Source: Kineosporia mesophila
GTDB lineage: Bacteria; Actinomycetota; Actinomycetes; Actinomycetales; Kineosporiaceae
Length of the DNA: 64,000 bases
Assembly (NCBI RefSeq): GCF_021129235.1
Contig: NZ_JAJOMA010000006.1
Location: 135,580-199,579 of the forward strand
Direction of reading: 5' to 3'
In this document: piece by piece, positions 12,728 through 22,060 of the stretch
Layout: every line of letters begins with the position of its first letter
Position numbering within the stretch: position 1 is the first letter of the stretch
The notes under the pieces: model-generated
What the model saw: only the letters and a program-made list of their open reading frames with translations
Told to the model about the DNA's origin: nothing
Database searches by the model: none
Position numbers and translations under genes: made by a program

Positions 12728-12771
12728 CCAGATCTCGTGGGTTCCGGCTCCAGATCTCGTGGGTCCCGGCT
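12728..12771. repeat. 22-bp direct repeat, two copies
   Basis: Two tandem 22-bp units beginning CCAGATCTCGTGGG differ at one base. Confidence 0.85.
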
Positions 12772-12833
12772 CCGGGCAATCCGCTCCGCCGAAAATCTGG
12801 CCCGACGATCCGCTCCCGGGCGATCACTTGGGT

Positions 12834-12905
12834 GACCCACCTAGGGGCGACCCACCTCGCGACGACCCACCTCGCGACGACCAATCTCGCGACGACCAAT
12901 CTCCG
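12834..12905. repeat. 15-bp tandem repeat (3 full copies plus partial units)
   Basis: The unit GACGACC(C/A)A(C/T)CTCGC occurs at 12861-12875, 12876-12890 and 12891-12905. The last two bases of the final copy differ. Partial copies lie upstream at 12849-12860 and 12834-12840. It is iteron-like in appearance and lies next to oriC, but resembles no DnaA box. Confidence 0.8.
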
Positions 12906-13052
12906 GACCACTCTGCCCGCCATGAAGGCTTCGTCCATCGACCCGAGCGCCGGCCTCTCGCGAAGGCCCGTAGCGATGCAAGACCGCACGGAGGCCGGCG
13001 GTCGGGCAGCGGCGACCGCTGGCCGATGAGCACTTGCGGCCCCGACGAGTTA

Positions 13053-13088
13053 TTCGAACACTTGTTCGTAGAACATATGTTCGAACAC
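13053..13088. repeat. Repeated TTCGAACAC and palindrome GAACATATGTTC in oriC
   Basis: TTCGAACAC occurs at 13053-13061 and 13080-13088. The second copy overlaps a perfect 12-bp palindrome GAACATATGTTC at 13071-13082. This lies in the AT-richer part of oriC and could be a regulator operator or part of the unwinding region. Confidence 0.6.
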
Positions 13089-13323
13089 CTGAGCTTCCCC
13101 ACAACCCACAGGCCGGGCAAGCCCCGCTCGATCGTCCAAGCCAAATGTTGGTGGATCATCCATTTCCTCGAGCAAACAGTTTGGTGTTTGTAGTAACGCT
13201 TGTGGATTCTGTGCATAACCCTTGTTTTTGCAGGTCGCAGGCTTGGAAGCCTGTTAATGGACAGTGGATGAATTTGCCGGTTCGGTGGAGAGTCGGTGGA
13301 CAAACCGAGAGACACCCACAGGG

Positions 13324-13666
13324 TTGTCCACGGTTATCCACCGATCACCCACAACTGTCCACAGGTTCTCCCCAGAAAACGGCCCTTCATCCACGGAAAT
13401 ATTCACGGCGCATGCTTTGGGGTTATCCACTCGAGTGCAAACAGGTTGTCCACGGGGTGTCAGCACATCCCTCTGAAGCCCGAACGGCGCTCGAAAATAT
13501 CGACGTTTTGGCCGGTCGGAGGCGTGGGATCAAAAGCGCAGCCCTGTTGATACTGCCTGTGGACAAACCGGAAACCGAACGCCCCATCCACAAAGTTGTC
13601 CCCAGGTGTGGGGACAAGCTCCATGACTGTCCACCGCTGTGGACAACGCTGCGCCCCTGTGGACAA
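13324..13666. promoter_or_regulatory. DnaA-box cluster (core of oriC)
   Basis: Boxes seen by eye: TTGTCCACG 13324-13332, TTATCCACC 13334-13342, CTGTCCACA 13355-13363, TTATCCACT 13423-13431, TTGTCCACG 13445-13453, and perfect inverse TTGTCCACA copies at 13558-13566, 13638-13646 and 13658-13666. Further near matches such as TTGTCCCCA lie between them. These are expected DnaA-binding sites; TTGTCCACA is the favoured Streptomyces form. Confidence 0.85.
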
Positions 13667-14240
13667 CGGGCAACTCGAGGCCGCCAAAGGGCTTTCGCTG
13701 ACACCACCACGTGGCATGACCTCTCTCCCAGAGGTTTTCCACAGTTTTCATCCCCACTCTGTGCACAGTGTGGACAGCCAACCCCCGTAAGCAACGGTGC
13801 CAAGAGCCCGCTGCACCCAGCTTTTGCCCCCTGACCTGGCAAAACAAGAACAGGGAAGAACTTGCCTCTACGGCCGGGTCCCTGGGGGAAAAAGCGGGTG
13901 CCTGTGGAGAACAGGTGGACACTGCAAAAACACCCCTGCAAAAGAGTGGGAGAGAGCGGTTCGAGGCCCCAAAAACAGCTTGGGGGTGCCCGAGGAGAGT
14001 GCGGAGAGCTTGTTTTAAGAGAGACCGCGATTTTGTTGCTTTCCAAGCCCCGGGCTCGGGAACCAAGCATTTTGTTGACCCCTTGCTCCTTGTGAGACCA
14101 GCCAACAAGGCCTGTGGAAAGGCAAAATGCATCGCCCTGACTCGGTCGGAGACAGCGGCAGGCAGTCCTTTTGCAGGCGGATCTGGAGCCGAAGAGTCAT
14201 CGGACGAGCTGGGCTGGACGGGGAACGGAACATCGAGCCT

Positions 14241-14420
14241 CGGGGCGTCGACACCTGCCCTGCCGTCTGGTCGACGGCGCTCAGGGCAGCGTCCAGCACC
14301 GGGGTCGGACCGGCGAGGGCGGCATTGAAAACACCCATCGTCAGCATGTTCACGCCCGTGCCCGCCGGCACCGCTCGTTCGGTGATCGCGGCCAGCCAGC
14401 GCGGCGCCCAGGAAGGCTGC
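14241..14420 (-). pseudogene. Possible gene remnant inside oriC region
   Basis: On the minus strand about 60 codons read as a protein-like stretch (fragment APRWLAAITERAVPAGTG, then an Ala/Leu/Val-rich helix) with GC-rich third positions like real genes here. The rest of the frame on both sides is not protein-like and there is no plausible start or stop context. I do not recognise the family. It abuts a REP-like element at 14429. It could be a decayed insertion or a chance run. Confidence 0.3.
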
Positions 14421-14428
14421 CCCTCTTG

Positions 14429-14497
14429 GTGATTATGCAATCCCGGCCTTCGGCCGGGAAGTGGCCCCACTTACCCGGGGAAGGTTTGCATGATCAC
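14429..14497. repeat. REP-like inverted-repeat element, copy A
   Basis: Ends GTGATTATGCAA (14429-14440) and TTGCATGATCAC (14486-14497) are inverted repeats with one mismatch. They enclose a second hairpin (TCCCGGCC/GGCCGGGA). The 24 bases at 14475-14498 recur exactly at 35851-35874 in copy B. Confidence 0.65.
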
Positions 14498-14735
14498 GAA
14501 AGGTTGGGGCGGGGGTCCTCGATGGTCGGCTACAGCCAGGGCCAGAGCCACATCGCCCGGGCGGCATCGGCGCCCGTAGGCCCTCCTGCACCTGCATCTG
14601 TCCTGCTCACGACCCTATGCGCAGTGACCGGCGGGGCCGCCCAGTAGATGGCTGTTGCCAACGGTTACAGCCCCGATTCCAGGCGAGGGCGTCCACTGCG
14701 CGCAGGACCGACCCAAAAACGAGACGAGAGCTTTC

Positions 14736-14775
14736 ACCAGTGGAGTGGCCGCCAACCTCCGGCCACTCCACTGGT
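14736..14775. terminator. Hairpin downstream of dnaA
   Basis: A perfect 15-bp stem (ACCAGTGGAGTGGCC and its complement) encloses a 10-nt loop. It lies 190 nt past the dnaA stop on the minus strand. It would block dnaA transcription from running into the oriC core. Confidence 0.6.
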
Positions 14776-14900
14776 CACCTCGGAAAAAACTGCCCTATAA
14801 GCAATTTCAGAGAGTCTGGCGAGAAGCCGCGATCCCGAGCGCTACGCCTCTGACCCACGCAGAAGCGCAGGGCTGGGATGATCCGGTTGGGAGCTGTTTA

Positions 14901-14950
14901 TCGTCCACAATTCTGAAAACAAACAGCCAGTGGACAACACCTGTGGATTA
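14901..14950. promoter_or_regulatory. DnaA-box-like sites next to dnaA 3' end
   Basis: TCGTCCACA 14901-14909, AGTGGACAA 14929-14937 and TGTGGATTA 14942-14950 are each one or two bases from TTGTCCACA/TTATCCACA on one strand or the other. They flank the oriC side of dnaA. Confidence 0.6.
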
Positions 14951-14965
14951 TTGAGAAACCGCAGG

Positions 14966-17413
14966 TCAGGACATGCGTGAGGTCTGCTTGATGCGGTTCG
15001 TGAGCTCGGTGACCTGGTTGTAGGTCGACCGTCGCTCAGCCATCTGGGTGCGGATCTTGCGGTCTGCGTGAATGACCGTGGTGTGGTCACGGCCGCCGAA
15101 GAGCTGCCCGATCTTGGGCAGCGACAGATCAGTCAGCTCGCGGCACAGGTACATGGCGATCTGCCGCGCGTTGCTCAGCCCACGGGAGCGCGAAGGCCCA
15201 CACAGGTCGTCGAGCGTGACGCTGAAGTACGCCGCAGTCTGAGCCATGATCGTGGCCGACGTGATCTCCGGCGTGTCGTCCGCCGGGATCAGGTCTTTCA
15301 GCACGATCTCGGCCAGCGACAGATCCACCTGCTGACGGTTCAGGCTCGCGAACGCCGTCACCCGGATCAGAGCACCCTCGAGCTCACGGATGTTGGTCGA
15401 GATACGTGAGGCGATGTACTCCATCACGTCGTCCCGGACCTCGAGGCGCTCGCCGATGGCCTTCTTCCGGAGGATCGCGATCCGCGTCTCCAGGTCGGGC
15501 GGCTGCACGTCGGTGATGAGGCCCCACTCGAAGCGCGACCGCATGCGCTCCTCGAACCCGGACAGCTGCTTCGGCGGAAGGTCGGAGGTGATCACGACCT
15601 GCTTGTTCGCGTTGTGCAGCGTGTTGAAGGTGTGGAAAAACTCTTCCTGCGTCTGCACCTTGTTCTGCAGGAACTGGATGTCGTCGATCAGCAGCACGTC
15701 AACATCGCGGTAGCGACGCTGGAACGTGCTCGCCTTGTCGTCACGGATGCTGTTGATGAACTCGTTGGTGAACTCCTCCGAGTTCACGTACCGCACGCGC
15801 ACCCCGGAGTACAGGTTCATCGCGTAGTGGCCGATGGCGTGCATCAGGTGGGTCTTGCCCAGACCGGACTCCCCGTAGACGAACAACGGGTTGTAAGCCT
15901 TCGCCGGCGCCTCGGCCACGGCGACCGCCGCCGCGTGGGCGAACCGGTTACTGGCACCGATGACGAACGTCTCGAAGGTGTACTTCGCGTTCAGCCGGGC
16001 CGGCTCGACCGTCGGCTTCTGTGCCCGGTGACGTGCGGGGCGGTCTTCCGGATGCGGTTCGGAAGACGTGGCCGCGGGCAGGCCGGTGGCCTGCCCAGGG
16101 TTGTGCACACCGAGCGGACTGGGACCGCCCTGGCTTCCCGGCGCGGCACCTTCCAAGGGCTTCGCACGGTCGAGGTTACGGATGTCGATGATCGAGTCCG
16201 AGTTCTGGCCACCCCGTGATTCACCACGGAAACCGCTGTCGCCCTGCGGGTTACGGCTCGGCGTGGCATAGGGCTGCTCATGCCGGAAGCGCCGGTTCGG
16301 CCCGAACGTATCCGGGCCGTCGGGATCGCCCTGATGGTGGTAGCCGAAGGTGTCGCTGGACTGCTCGTCGCGCTGGTCAGCGGCGTCGTAGTCCGCCGCG
16401 GACTCGTCCACCGGATCGGCCTCGACCCCGAACCGGGAACGGGCCGGCCGCTCGAAGGGCTGCTCGGCCTGGCCCTCGGGACGGTCGCGCTCGGGACGGT
16501 CGCGCTCGGGACGGTCGCGCTCGAGACGGGACCCGTCGTAACGGGTGCTGCCGAAACGGTCGTCGTCCGCCTTCTCGTCCTGACCGGTGTCCAGGTCGAA
16601 GCCCAGCTGGTCGGGCTCGTGCCGAGGAGCTTCCGTCGGCTCGGCGTCGAAACGTCCCTGCTCGGGGTCGTAGCGGGTCTCGCCGTCAAACCGGTTGTTC
16701 TGGCGCATCTCCCGCCGGCTCTCGAACCGGGGGCGCTCGCCGTCATAGCGGTCGTTCTCGTACCGGTCCACCTCGTGCCGCGTGCCGGAGTAACCGCCGA
16801 ACTGGCCGGGGTACTCGGGGCGGTAATCGGGCTGGGGCAGCGGGTAGTCCTGTTGCTGGTACTCGCCGCCGCCGCTCTGGTAGCGGTCGAAGTTGCTGCG
16901 CTCGCCCCGGTCGGTGCCGTCCGGCCGCAGGTCACGGGTGTCCGGCGCGGAGCGCGCGGATGCGCCTGGGTGCCACGGACCGGAGTTGTCCAGGTGCGAG
17001 TCCACGCGGAAGTCTGCACGCGGCTTTCCGAAGCCGGATTCACCCGAACGCGACTTCGGGTTACGCACTTCGTAGGTGGCGTTCTCCTCGGAGTCGAACA
17101 TCCGGATGCCACCGGCCGGCGTACGTACGTGCACCGGCTCACCGCCCGCGAGGGAGGAGTCGACCGTCACGGCCAGGCGGATGGGGATGCCCAGGTGCTC
17201 CGAGAGAAGACCGGTGATCGTGTCCCGGACGCGCTGTTCCAGGATCTCCTTGGTCAGGTCGTTGGGGACCGCCAGGATGGCCGTTCCGTCGAGCAGGCCG
17301 ACCGGCCGCGCGAGACGCACGAAGGCGCGCTGCTGCGGGGTCACACCCACTGAATCGAGCGAATCGAGGGCCCGGCGCCAGACTGAGGGGAAGTCCTCGT
17401 TCGGCGTTGCCAC
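14966..17413 (-). CDS. dnaA: Chromosomal replication initiator DnaA, with extended linker
   Basis: DnaA binds DnaA boxes, opens oriC and recruits the helicase. The chosen start is the GTG at 17413 ([12 protein letters not shown]), preceded by GGAGG; the frame extends to 17512 without matching family starts. The product has 815 residues against about 450-650 in most relatives. Domain I is about 1-90. Domain II, about 95-470, is a disordered Arg/Asp/Gly/Tyr-rich linker with repeated RDRPE-type units. The AAA+ domain carries Walker A GESGLGKT near 510 and Walker B LLIDDIQF near 570. Domain IV has the DnaA signature ([14 protein letters not shown], then [14 protein letters not shown] near 770-785). 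It is divergent from rpmH. Confidence 0.97.
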   Translation of the reverse strand: MATPNEDFPSVWRRALDSLDSVGVTPQQRAFVRLARPVGLLDGTAILAVPNDLTKEILEQRVRDTITGLLSEHLGIPIRLAVTVDSSLAGGEPVHVRTPAGGIRMFDSEENATYEVRNPKSRSGESGFGKPRADFRVDSHLDNSGPWHPGASARSAPDTRDLRPDGTDRGERSNFDRYQSGGGEYQQQDYPLPQPDYRPEYPGQFGGYSGTRHEVDRYENDRYDGERPRFESRREMRQNNRFDGETRYDPEQGRFDAEPTEAPRHEPDQLGFDLDTGQDEKADDDRFGSTRYDGSRLERDRPERDRPERDRPEGQAEQPFERPARSRFGVEADPVDESAADYDAADQRDEQSSDTFGYHHQGDPDGPDTFGPNRRFRHEQPYATPSRNPQGDSGFRGESRGGQNSDSIIDIRNLDRAKPLEGAAPGSQGGPSPLGVHNPGQATGLPAATSSEPHPEDRPARHRAQKPTVEPARLNAKYTFETFVIGASNRFAHAAAVAVAEAPAKAYNPLFVYGESGLGKTHLMHAIGHYAMNLYSGVRVRYVNSEEFTNEFINSIRDDKASTFQRRYRDVDVLLIDDIQFLQNKVQTQEEFFHTFNTLHNANKQVVITSDLPPKQLSGFEERMRSRFEWGLITDVQPPDLETRIAILRKKAIGERLEVRDDVMEYIASRISTNIRELEGALIRVTAFASLNRQQVDLSLAEIVLKDLIPADDTPEITSATIMAQTAAYFSVTLDDLCGPSRSRGLSNARQIAMYLCRELTDLSLPKIGQLFGGRDHTTVIHADRKIRTQMAERRSTYNQVTELTNRIKQTSRMS

Positions 17414-18221
17414 GCCGCTCACCTCCGTTACCTGTCCGTATCCGGTCGTTCGTCCACAGCGTTGTCCACACCCTGTGTATGAACGAGAGGCCGGACCAGG
17501 TCCAGTGTGCACTCGAGCCCGGTCGAACCCACCAGGCCCCCGTCGTCATCAACGGCGGACCCGGTTTGCAAATTCGACCTACGTGTCAATGACCAGCCAG
17601 TTCGGCGTGTCAGCGCAGCGGCAGAAGCACAAGAGAGGACCATAGCTCGTCAGGCCGCTGTGTGGGGGTGACCATGGTCCCGCCAGGCGTCGAACGGCGT
17701 TCCGGCAAATCCACATTCGCCCGCTCCGACCTGCCAGGTTGTGGATAACTGCAGCGATGCAGATCACGCCGGATTCACGTTTGCATCCGCTCTTCCGGTC
17801 GCCGGCGGCCCCGGGCCTCGGTCCGGGTGGTCCTCCACCCGTCGAACGGTAGGTGGTGCAGTCCGGGTTCCTGGGTCCCGATCCAATTCAGGACGAGGTA
17901 CCTGGCGCACGTCGTCTCGGCACCTGTGTCACAGGGCCGGTGTCCGTGATGACCTGCTGTGGCACCCATGACACAGCGTTGCTCAGGGCTTTGATCGGTG
18001 CTTTGATCAAGGGCAGACGTCGTATCGGGCCCGCCCCGCGGAGTGAGTTTGACCGGGGGCGTGTGCGCCCGTACCGTGAGAGGGCTTGACGGCGACCTCT
18101 CTTCGCATGTCCACGCAACCCTGCGTGGGCGTCCGATGGAGGTCGGTGTCAGCGGTCGCTGTGGCATTCCCGTCACCGGCCGCACCGATCGCCTCAGCAC
18201 TGACTATCTGGGAGTCCCCAA
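17414..18221. promoter_or_regulatory. dnaA-rpmH divergent control region
   Basis: This 808-bp spacer must hold the dnaA and rpmH promoters. Perfect DnaA boxes occur at 17462-17470 (TTGTCCACA) and 17741-17749 (TGTGGATAA, inverse TTATCCACA), consistent with DnaA autoregulation. A TTGACG hexamer near 18085 is a candidate -35 for rpmH, without a clear -10. No gene is seen. Confidence 0.6.
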
Positions 18222-18359
18222 GTGAGCAAGCGGACGTTTCAGCCGAACAACCGGCGCCGTTCCAAGACGCACGGTTTCCGCCTGCGTATGAGCACCCGCG
18301 CCGGCCGCGCCATCCTGGCCGCCCGCCGCCGGAAGGGTCGCGCGGAACTCTCCGCCTGA
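18222..18359 (+). CDS. rpmH: 50S ribosomal protein L34
   Basis: The 45-residue, very basic protein starts at a GTG (18222) and reads (V)[18 protein letters not shown], the hallmark L34 sequence, ending in [11 protein letters not shown]34 is a late-assembling large-subunit protein near the exit tunnel. It is the first gene of the rpmH-rnpA-yidD-yidC-khpB-rsmG block and is divergent from dnaA, as in nearly all bacteria. Confidence 0.98.
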   Translation: MSKRTFQPNNRRRSKTHGFRLRMSTRAGRAILAARRRKGRAELSA

Positions 18360-18380
18360 TCCGGCCGTCCCGGTCTCAGG

Positions 18381-18791
18381 GTGCTTCCCAGCGCTCACCG
18401 AATGCGTCACGGCAGTGAATTTTCCGCTGCAGTGCGCAAAGGTCGTCGCGCCGGTCGGCAGACCCTGGTCATCCATCTGAACCGCACTGGTTCGGATCCG
18501 GCCTCGCCGGCACGAGTTGGTTTCGTCGTGTCAAAGGCGGTCGGCCCGGCAGTGGTGAGGAATCGCGTGAAGCGGCAACTGCGTCACATCACGAGAGATC
18601 GCCTGGCGGCGTTGCCGTCGGGCTCTCTCGTCGTGGTGCGCGCAAATCCAGCTGCCGCCGGCTCGTCGACCCTCGCCGCCGATTTCGACCATGCCCTGAC
18701 TTCGGCCCTCCGTGCGTCCTCCGGCGGTGGGCCCGAGCGAAGGCGTAGTCCAGATCGGGCGTCACCGGCGGCCGGGAGCCCCCGTGGCTGA
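18381..18791 (+). CDS. rnpA: Ribonuclease P protein component
   Basis: The 136-residue basic protein binds the catalytic RNase P RNA and helps mature tRNA 5' ends. The GTG at 18381 gives the conserved opening [13 protein letters not shown]. The RNR signature ([13 protein letters not shown]) lies near 54-66. Its tail overlaps the yidD start by 8 nt. It follows rpmH by 21 nt, a near-universal pairing. Confidence 0.96.
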   Translation: MLPSAHRMRHGSEFSAAVRKGRRAGRQTLVIHLNRTGSDPASPARVGFVVSKAVGPAVVRNRVKRQLRHITRDRLAALPSGSLVVVRANPAAAGSSTLAADFDHALTSALRASSGGGPERRRSPDRASPAAGSPRG

Positions 18792-19272
18792 GCAGCCGAC
18801 GAGCTCTGCCACACCCCGGTTCCCCTTCCGTGCGCTCCTGCGTCGCGGTGCGGAACTTGTGGTCGGAGCAGTTCGCTGGCTTCTCGGTGTACCAAGGCTT
18901 TTGATCATTGGGTTCCTGACCCTGTACCGCCTGCTGGTCTCTCCGCTCTACGGGCAGACCTGCCGGTTCTACCCCTCGTGCTCGCAGTACGCGCTGACCG
19001 CGGTCCAGCAGCACGGAGCCCTTCGGGGTTCCTGGCTGGCCGGGTGGCGTCTTCTGCGCTGCAATCCCTGGAACGCCGGTGGTGTCGACCACGTTCCACC
19101 GGTCAGGAGCAAGTCCGGGTGCGAGCCCGGCGCGCACGAGATCATGCCGATTCAGGCAGACTCGCCCGCGCCACTCGCCGCCGAGCCCGAGTCCAACGAC
19201 TCAAAGGCAGACAGCCGGGTGGCTCCCACTGACCAGAACTGCGCGCCGTCCGCATCACGACGTGCCGCTTGA
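18784..19272 (+). CDS. yidD: Membrane protein insertion efficiency factor YidD
   Basis: The start is the GTG at 18784, overlapping the rnpA stop by 8 nt, which gives 162 residues. The frame runs further upstream only through rnpA. The YidD domain (about 35-110) shows the conserved Cys-rich signature [11 protein letters not shown], then HGALRG and [14 protein letters not shown]. It is thought to assist YidC/Sec insertion at the inner membrane. Beyond about 115 there is a polar, Ser/Asp/Glu-rich tail of some 45 residues not present in short YidD proteins. It is 15 nt upstream of yidC. Confidence 0.93.
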   Translation: MAEQPTSSATPRFPFRALLRRGAELVVGAVRWLLGVPRLLIIGFLTLYRLLVSPLYGQTCRFYPSCSQYALTAVQQHGALRGSWLAGWRLLRCNPWNAGGVDHVPPVRSKSGCEPGAHEIMPIQADSPAPLAAEPESNDSKADSRVAPTDQNCAPSASRRAA

Positions 19273-19287
19273 TCCGGCGAGGAGCCG

Positions 19288-20406
19288 ATGACGCAGATCC
19301 TGAGACCCCTCGAGTACGTCGTCGCTTGGCTGATGGTGGGGTGGCACTCCGTCTGGACCGCGATCGGCCTGCCCGAGTCATCCGGCATTACCTGGGCCCT
19401 GTCGATCGTCGGCCTGGTGGTCGTCATCCGGATCATTCTGATCCCCCTCTTCGTGAAGCAGATCAAGGCTTCCCGAGGGCTTCAGCTGATCCAGCCCGAA
19501 CTCCGCAAGATCCAGGCCAAGTACAAGGGCAAGACGGATCCTGATTCACGTCAGAAGATGACGCAGGAAACGATGGCCCTGTACAAGGACACGGGCACCA
19601 ACCCGTTCGCGTCCTGCCTGCCCATCCTGCTCCAGGCGCCGATCTTCTTCGCCCTGTTCCGGGTGCTGAACGGCGACTTCGCCATCGGGCCGCTGAGCAT
19701 GGACCTGCGGGGGCAGCTCAACAACTCGACGCTGTTCGGGTCGAAGCTGTCGGACACTTTCCTCGGGTCCTCCGACATCAGCACCAAGATCGTCACGGTC
19801 ATCCTGATCATCCTGATGTCGGTGGCGACCTTCACCACCCAGCGTCAGCTGATGATGAAGAACATGCCGGCGTCCGCGCTGGACAACCCCTTCGCGCAGC
19901 AGCAGAAGATCCTTCTCTACGTTCTGCCGCTGGTCTTCGCGGTGTCCGGTGTCAACTTCCCGATCGGTGTCCTTCTCTACTGGCTCACCACCAACGTGTG
20001 GTCGATGGGTCAGCAGTTCTACGTGATCCGGCGCATGCCGGCTCCGGGTTCTCCCGCCGAGAAGGCCCTGAACGAGCGTCGGGCCAAGCGCGGCAAGCCG
20101 CTGCTGGGCCTGGGCTCGGCCAAGGAAGAGCCGGTCGAGGAAGAGCCCGTGGTGGACACCGTCCAGCGCGTACAGCCGAAGAAGCAGACCAAGGCCCAGC
20201 GTTCCAAGCAGACCGGCGCTGTCGCCAAGGCCGATGGCATCGTCTCCTCCGGAATCACCCCGGCACCTGGATCTTCGTCCTCCGGCCACGCACCGGTCCC
20301 GGGTTCGCCCGAGGCCGACGCACAGAAGGAGAACCGGAAGAAGAACCGCGGCCAGAAGGCACCGAAGACGCAGGGCCGTGCGCAAGGAAACGCGACCGAA
20401 ACGTAA
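19288..20406 (+). CDS. yidC: Membrane protein insertase YidC
   Basis: YidC (372 aa) inserts and folds inner-membrane proteins with or without SecYEG. The ATG at 19288 has GGCGAGGAG upstream. The first segment (about 15-60) spans the membrane. The conserved 60KD_IMP core (about 40-245) contains the cytosolic coiled hairpin (QIKASRGLQLIQPELRKIQ), followed by membrane segments around 105-125, 165-185, 205-240. It is of the Gram-positive type, lacking the large periplasmic domain. The tail (about 260-372) is Lys/Pro-rich and basic, typical of ribosome-binding YidC tails. Confidence 0.97.
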   Translation: MTQILRPLEYVVAWLMVGWHSVWTAIGLPESSGITWALSIVGLVVVIRIILIPLFVKQIKASRGLQLIQPELRKIQAKYKGKTDPDSRQKMTQETMALYKDTGTNPFASCLPILLQAPIFFALFRVLNGDFAIGPLSMDLRGQLNNSTLFGSKLSDTFLGSSDISTKIVTVILIILMSVATFTTQRQLMMKNMPASALDNPFAQQQKILLYVLPLVFAVSGVNFPIGVLLYWLTTNVWSMGQQFYVIRRMPAPGSPAEKALNERRAKRGKPLLGLGSAKEEPVEEEPVVDTVQRVQPKKQTKAQRSKQTGAVAKADGIVSSGITPAPGSSSSGHAPVPGSPEADAQKENRKKNRGQKAPKTQGRAQGNATET

Positions 20407-20478
20407 AATGGGGGCAGCTCTCGGCCCCTCCAGGGTCGGGTAAGTCTCGAGTATTCGAGCGCCGGGAACATTCGGCGC

Positions 20479-20524
20479 CGCGACCGGAATCCTTCCCGCA
20501 CTGTGGGGGCGGGTTCCGGTCGCG
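20479..20524. terminator. Hairpin in the yidC-khpB spacer
   Basis: CGCGACCGGAA (20479-20489) pairs with TTCCGGTCGCG (20514-20524). It may partly end yidC transcripts or be a processing site. Confidence 0.5.
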
Positions 20525-20628
20525 AATCGTTCGTCAGACATCATGGAATTCATGTGGCCGGTCGTCGGGGGATGACCGGTGCCAGGCTTGCCGTTCGGCG
20601 AGCCGGCTGCGATGTGAGGAGACGGTTC

Positions 20629-21270
20629 ATGGAGAGCGGCGAACAGGCCGAAGCAGTGACGGTCAAGGAGCGTCCCGTGGATGACGCGGAGCCCACGACG
20701 GCTGCCGACGACATCACCACGGAAGAGTCCTCCGAGGCCGCAGAGGACACTGCCGCGGGTGGTTCGAAACGGTCCTCCCGCTCGCGAGCGTCCATCAAAG
20801 ACCTTGAGGAAGAGGGCGACGTCGCCGCCGACTACCTCGAGGAGTTCCTCGACATCGTCGATGTCGACGGGGACATCGACATCGATGTGGAGAACGGACG
20901 CGCGTCCGTCGCGATCGTTGCCGACGGGGCGAACGATCGGGCCCTGCGCCGTTTCGTCGGCTCGAGTGGTGAGGTGCTGGAGGCTCTTCAGGAGCTGACC
21001 CGTCTCGCCGTCCAGGCCAACACCGGTGAGCGCAGCCGGCTGATGCTTGATGTCGCTGGGTACCGCGCGCAGCGCCGCGCCCAGCTCACCGAGAAGGCTG
21101 GCAAGGTCTGCCAGCAGGTCAAGACCAGTGGCAAGTCCGTCGCCATGGAGCCGATGAGCGCCTTCGAGCGCAAGATCGTCCACGACGTGGTGGCTGAGGC
21201 CGGGCTGAGCAGTGAGTCCGAGGGCGTCGACCCGAACCGGCACGTGGTCGTGCTGCCGGCGGAGTCCTGA
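20629..21270 (+). CDS. khpB: RNA-binding protein KhpB (Jag/SpoIIIJ-associated family)
   Basis: The start is the ATG at 20629 (MESGEQAEAV), with GAGGAG just upstream; the frame also extends to 20503 but that part is not conserved. The product is 213 aa. An acidic N-terminal tail (1 to about 60) is followed by a KH domain (about 60-130, with the degenerate loop ENGRASVAIVADG) and an R3H domain (about 140-210, containing RxxxH-like HVVVLP at the end). KhpB binds small and messenger RNAs and affects cell envelope growth in Gram-positives. Position after yidC is conserved (Rv3920c equivalent). Confidence 0.93.
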   Translation: MESGEQAEAVTVKERPVDDAEPTTAADDITTEESSEAAEDTAAGGSKRSSRSRASIKDLEEEGDVAADYLEEFLDIVDVDGDIDIDVENGRASVAIVADGANDRALRRFVGSSGEVLEALQELTRLAVQANTGERSRLMLDVAGYRAQRRAQLTEKAGKVCQQVKTSGKSVAMEPMSAFERKIVHDVVAEAGLSSESEGVDPNRHVVVLPAES

Positions 21271-21276
21271 GACTTC

Positions 21277-22035
21277 GTGCCTGTCGAACCTACTGAGGAA
21301 GAGGCAGCAGCGGCCCGGACAGTGTTCGGGCCGCGACTCGACCTCGCACATGCATATGCCCAGGCTCTCGCCACTGTTGGCGTCGAGCGTGGGCTCATCG
21401 GCCCCCGTGAGGCCGAACGGATCTGGGAACGTCACCTTCTCAACTGCGCCGTGCTCCAGGAGCTCGCGCCCGACGACGCCGAGCTCGGCGACGTGGGCAG
21501 CGGCGCAGGTCTTCCTGGCATCCCGGTGGCTATCGCCCGTCCCGATCTCAGCGTCTACCTGATCGAGCCGATGCTCCGCCGCACCACGTGGCTGCGGGAG
21601 ATCATCACTGAGCTGGGCCTGACCAACGTCGAGATCATCCGGGCCAAGGCTCACATTGTGGCCGAGTCGGGGCAGCACTTCGACGTCGTCACATCACGCG
21701 CCGTCGCCGCCCTGCCCACTCTCGCCGAGTGGTCCATGCCCCTCGTTCGCAAGGATGGCCAGCTGTTGGCCATCAAGGGCGACACCGCAGAGGACGAGCT
21801 AGCCGCCGCCGGCGAGACCCTCACCGCTCTGGGGGCTGCGTCGGCTGAGGTAGTGCGCTGTGGTGAGTCCGTTTTGGGGACGCCCACCACGGCAGTGCGG
21901 ATCGTTGCCGGCCGCACCGGCAAGGTTTCCAAGAAAAAGAAGAGCAGCCCGAGCCCGTCGGCCGGAGCTTCGAGTAAGAAGAAGTCACCGCCTCCCCGAG
22001 GCGGTAACCGATCTGACGCAGGACGCCGAAGGTAG
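21277..22035 (+). CDS. rsmG: 16S rRNA (guanine527-N7)-methyltransferase RsmG (GidB)
   Basis: RsmG (252 aa) methylates N7 of G527 of 16S rRNA using SAM; loss gives low-level streptomycin resistance. The start is a GTG at 21277, 6 nt after khpB. The SAM-binding loop GDVGSGAGLPGIP is at about 71-83, followed by the conserved VTSRAVAALP and KDGQLLAIKG motifs. The last roughly 35 residues form a Lys/Ser-rich tail. In most relatives parA follows directly; here a 15 kb gene-free stretch intervenes. Confidence 0.96.
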   Translation: MPVEPTEEEAAAARTVFGPRLDLAHAYAQALATVGVERGLIGPREAERIWERHLLNCAVLQELAPDDAELGDVGSGAGLPGIPVAIARPDLSVYLIEPMLRRTTWLREIITELGLTNVEIIRAKAHIVAESGQHFDVVTSRAVAALPTLAEWSMPLVRKDGQLLAIKGDTAEDELAAAGETLTALGAASAEVVRCGESVLGTPTTAVRIVAGRTGKVSKKKKSSPSPSAGASSKKKSPPPRGGNRSDAGRRR

Positions 22036-22060
22036 TCGGCGGATAACTGATCGACTGGTG

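Larger units (their letters stand above)
12140..13020. other. dnaN upstream spacer, origin-proximal repeats
   Basis: No credible gene lies here. The stretch contains three small tandem repeats, listed separately, and presumably the dnaN promoter. It is unusually long for a dnaN leader. Confidence 0.5.
13021..14965. other. oriC: Chromosomal replication origin oriC (dnaN-dnaA spacer)
   Basis: The dnaA-dnaN spacer is the usual actinobacterial origin. It contains many DnaA-box-like 9-mers of the TTGTCCACA/TTATCCACA type in both orientations, densest at 13324-13670 and again at 14901-14950 beside dnaA. A locally AT-richer patch (about 13050-13240, eyeballed) is a candidate unwinding element. It also has a REP-like element, a hairpin and a possible gene remnant. 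At about 1.9 kb (2.8 kb counting the dnaN side) it is large compared with the roughly 1 kb Streptomyces origin. Exact functional limits cannot be set by eye. Confidence 0.9.

Noticed and set aside
19546-21678. 710-codon minus-strand frame across yidC, khpB and rsmG
   Set aside because: It runs opposite three well-supported genes and crosses their boundaries, typical of a GC-rich complement-strand shadow.
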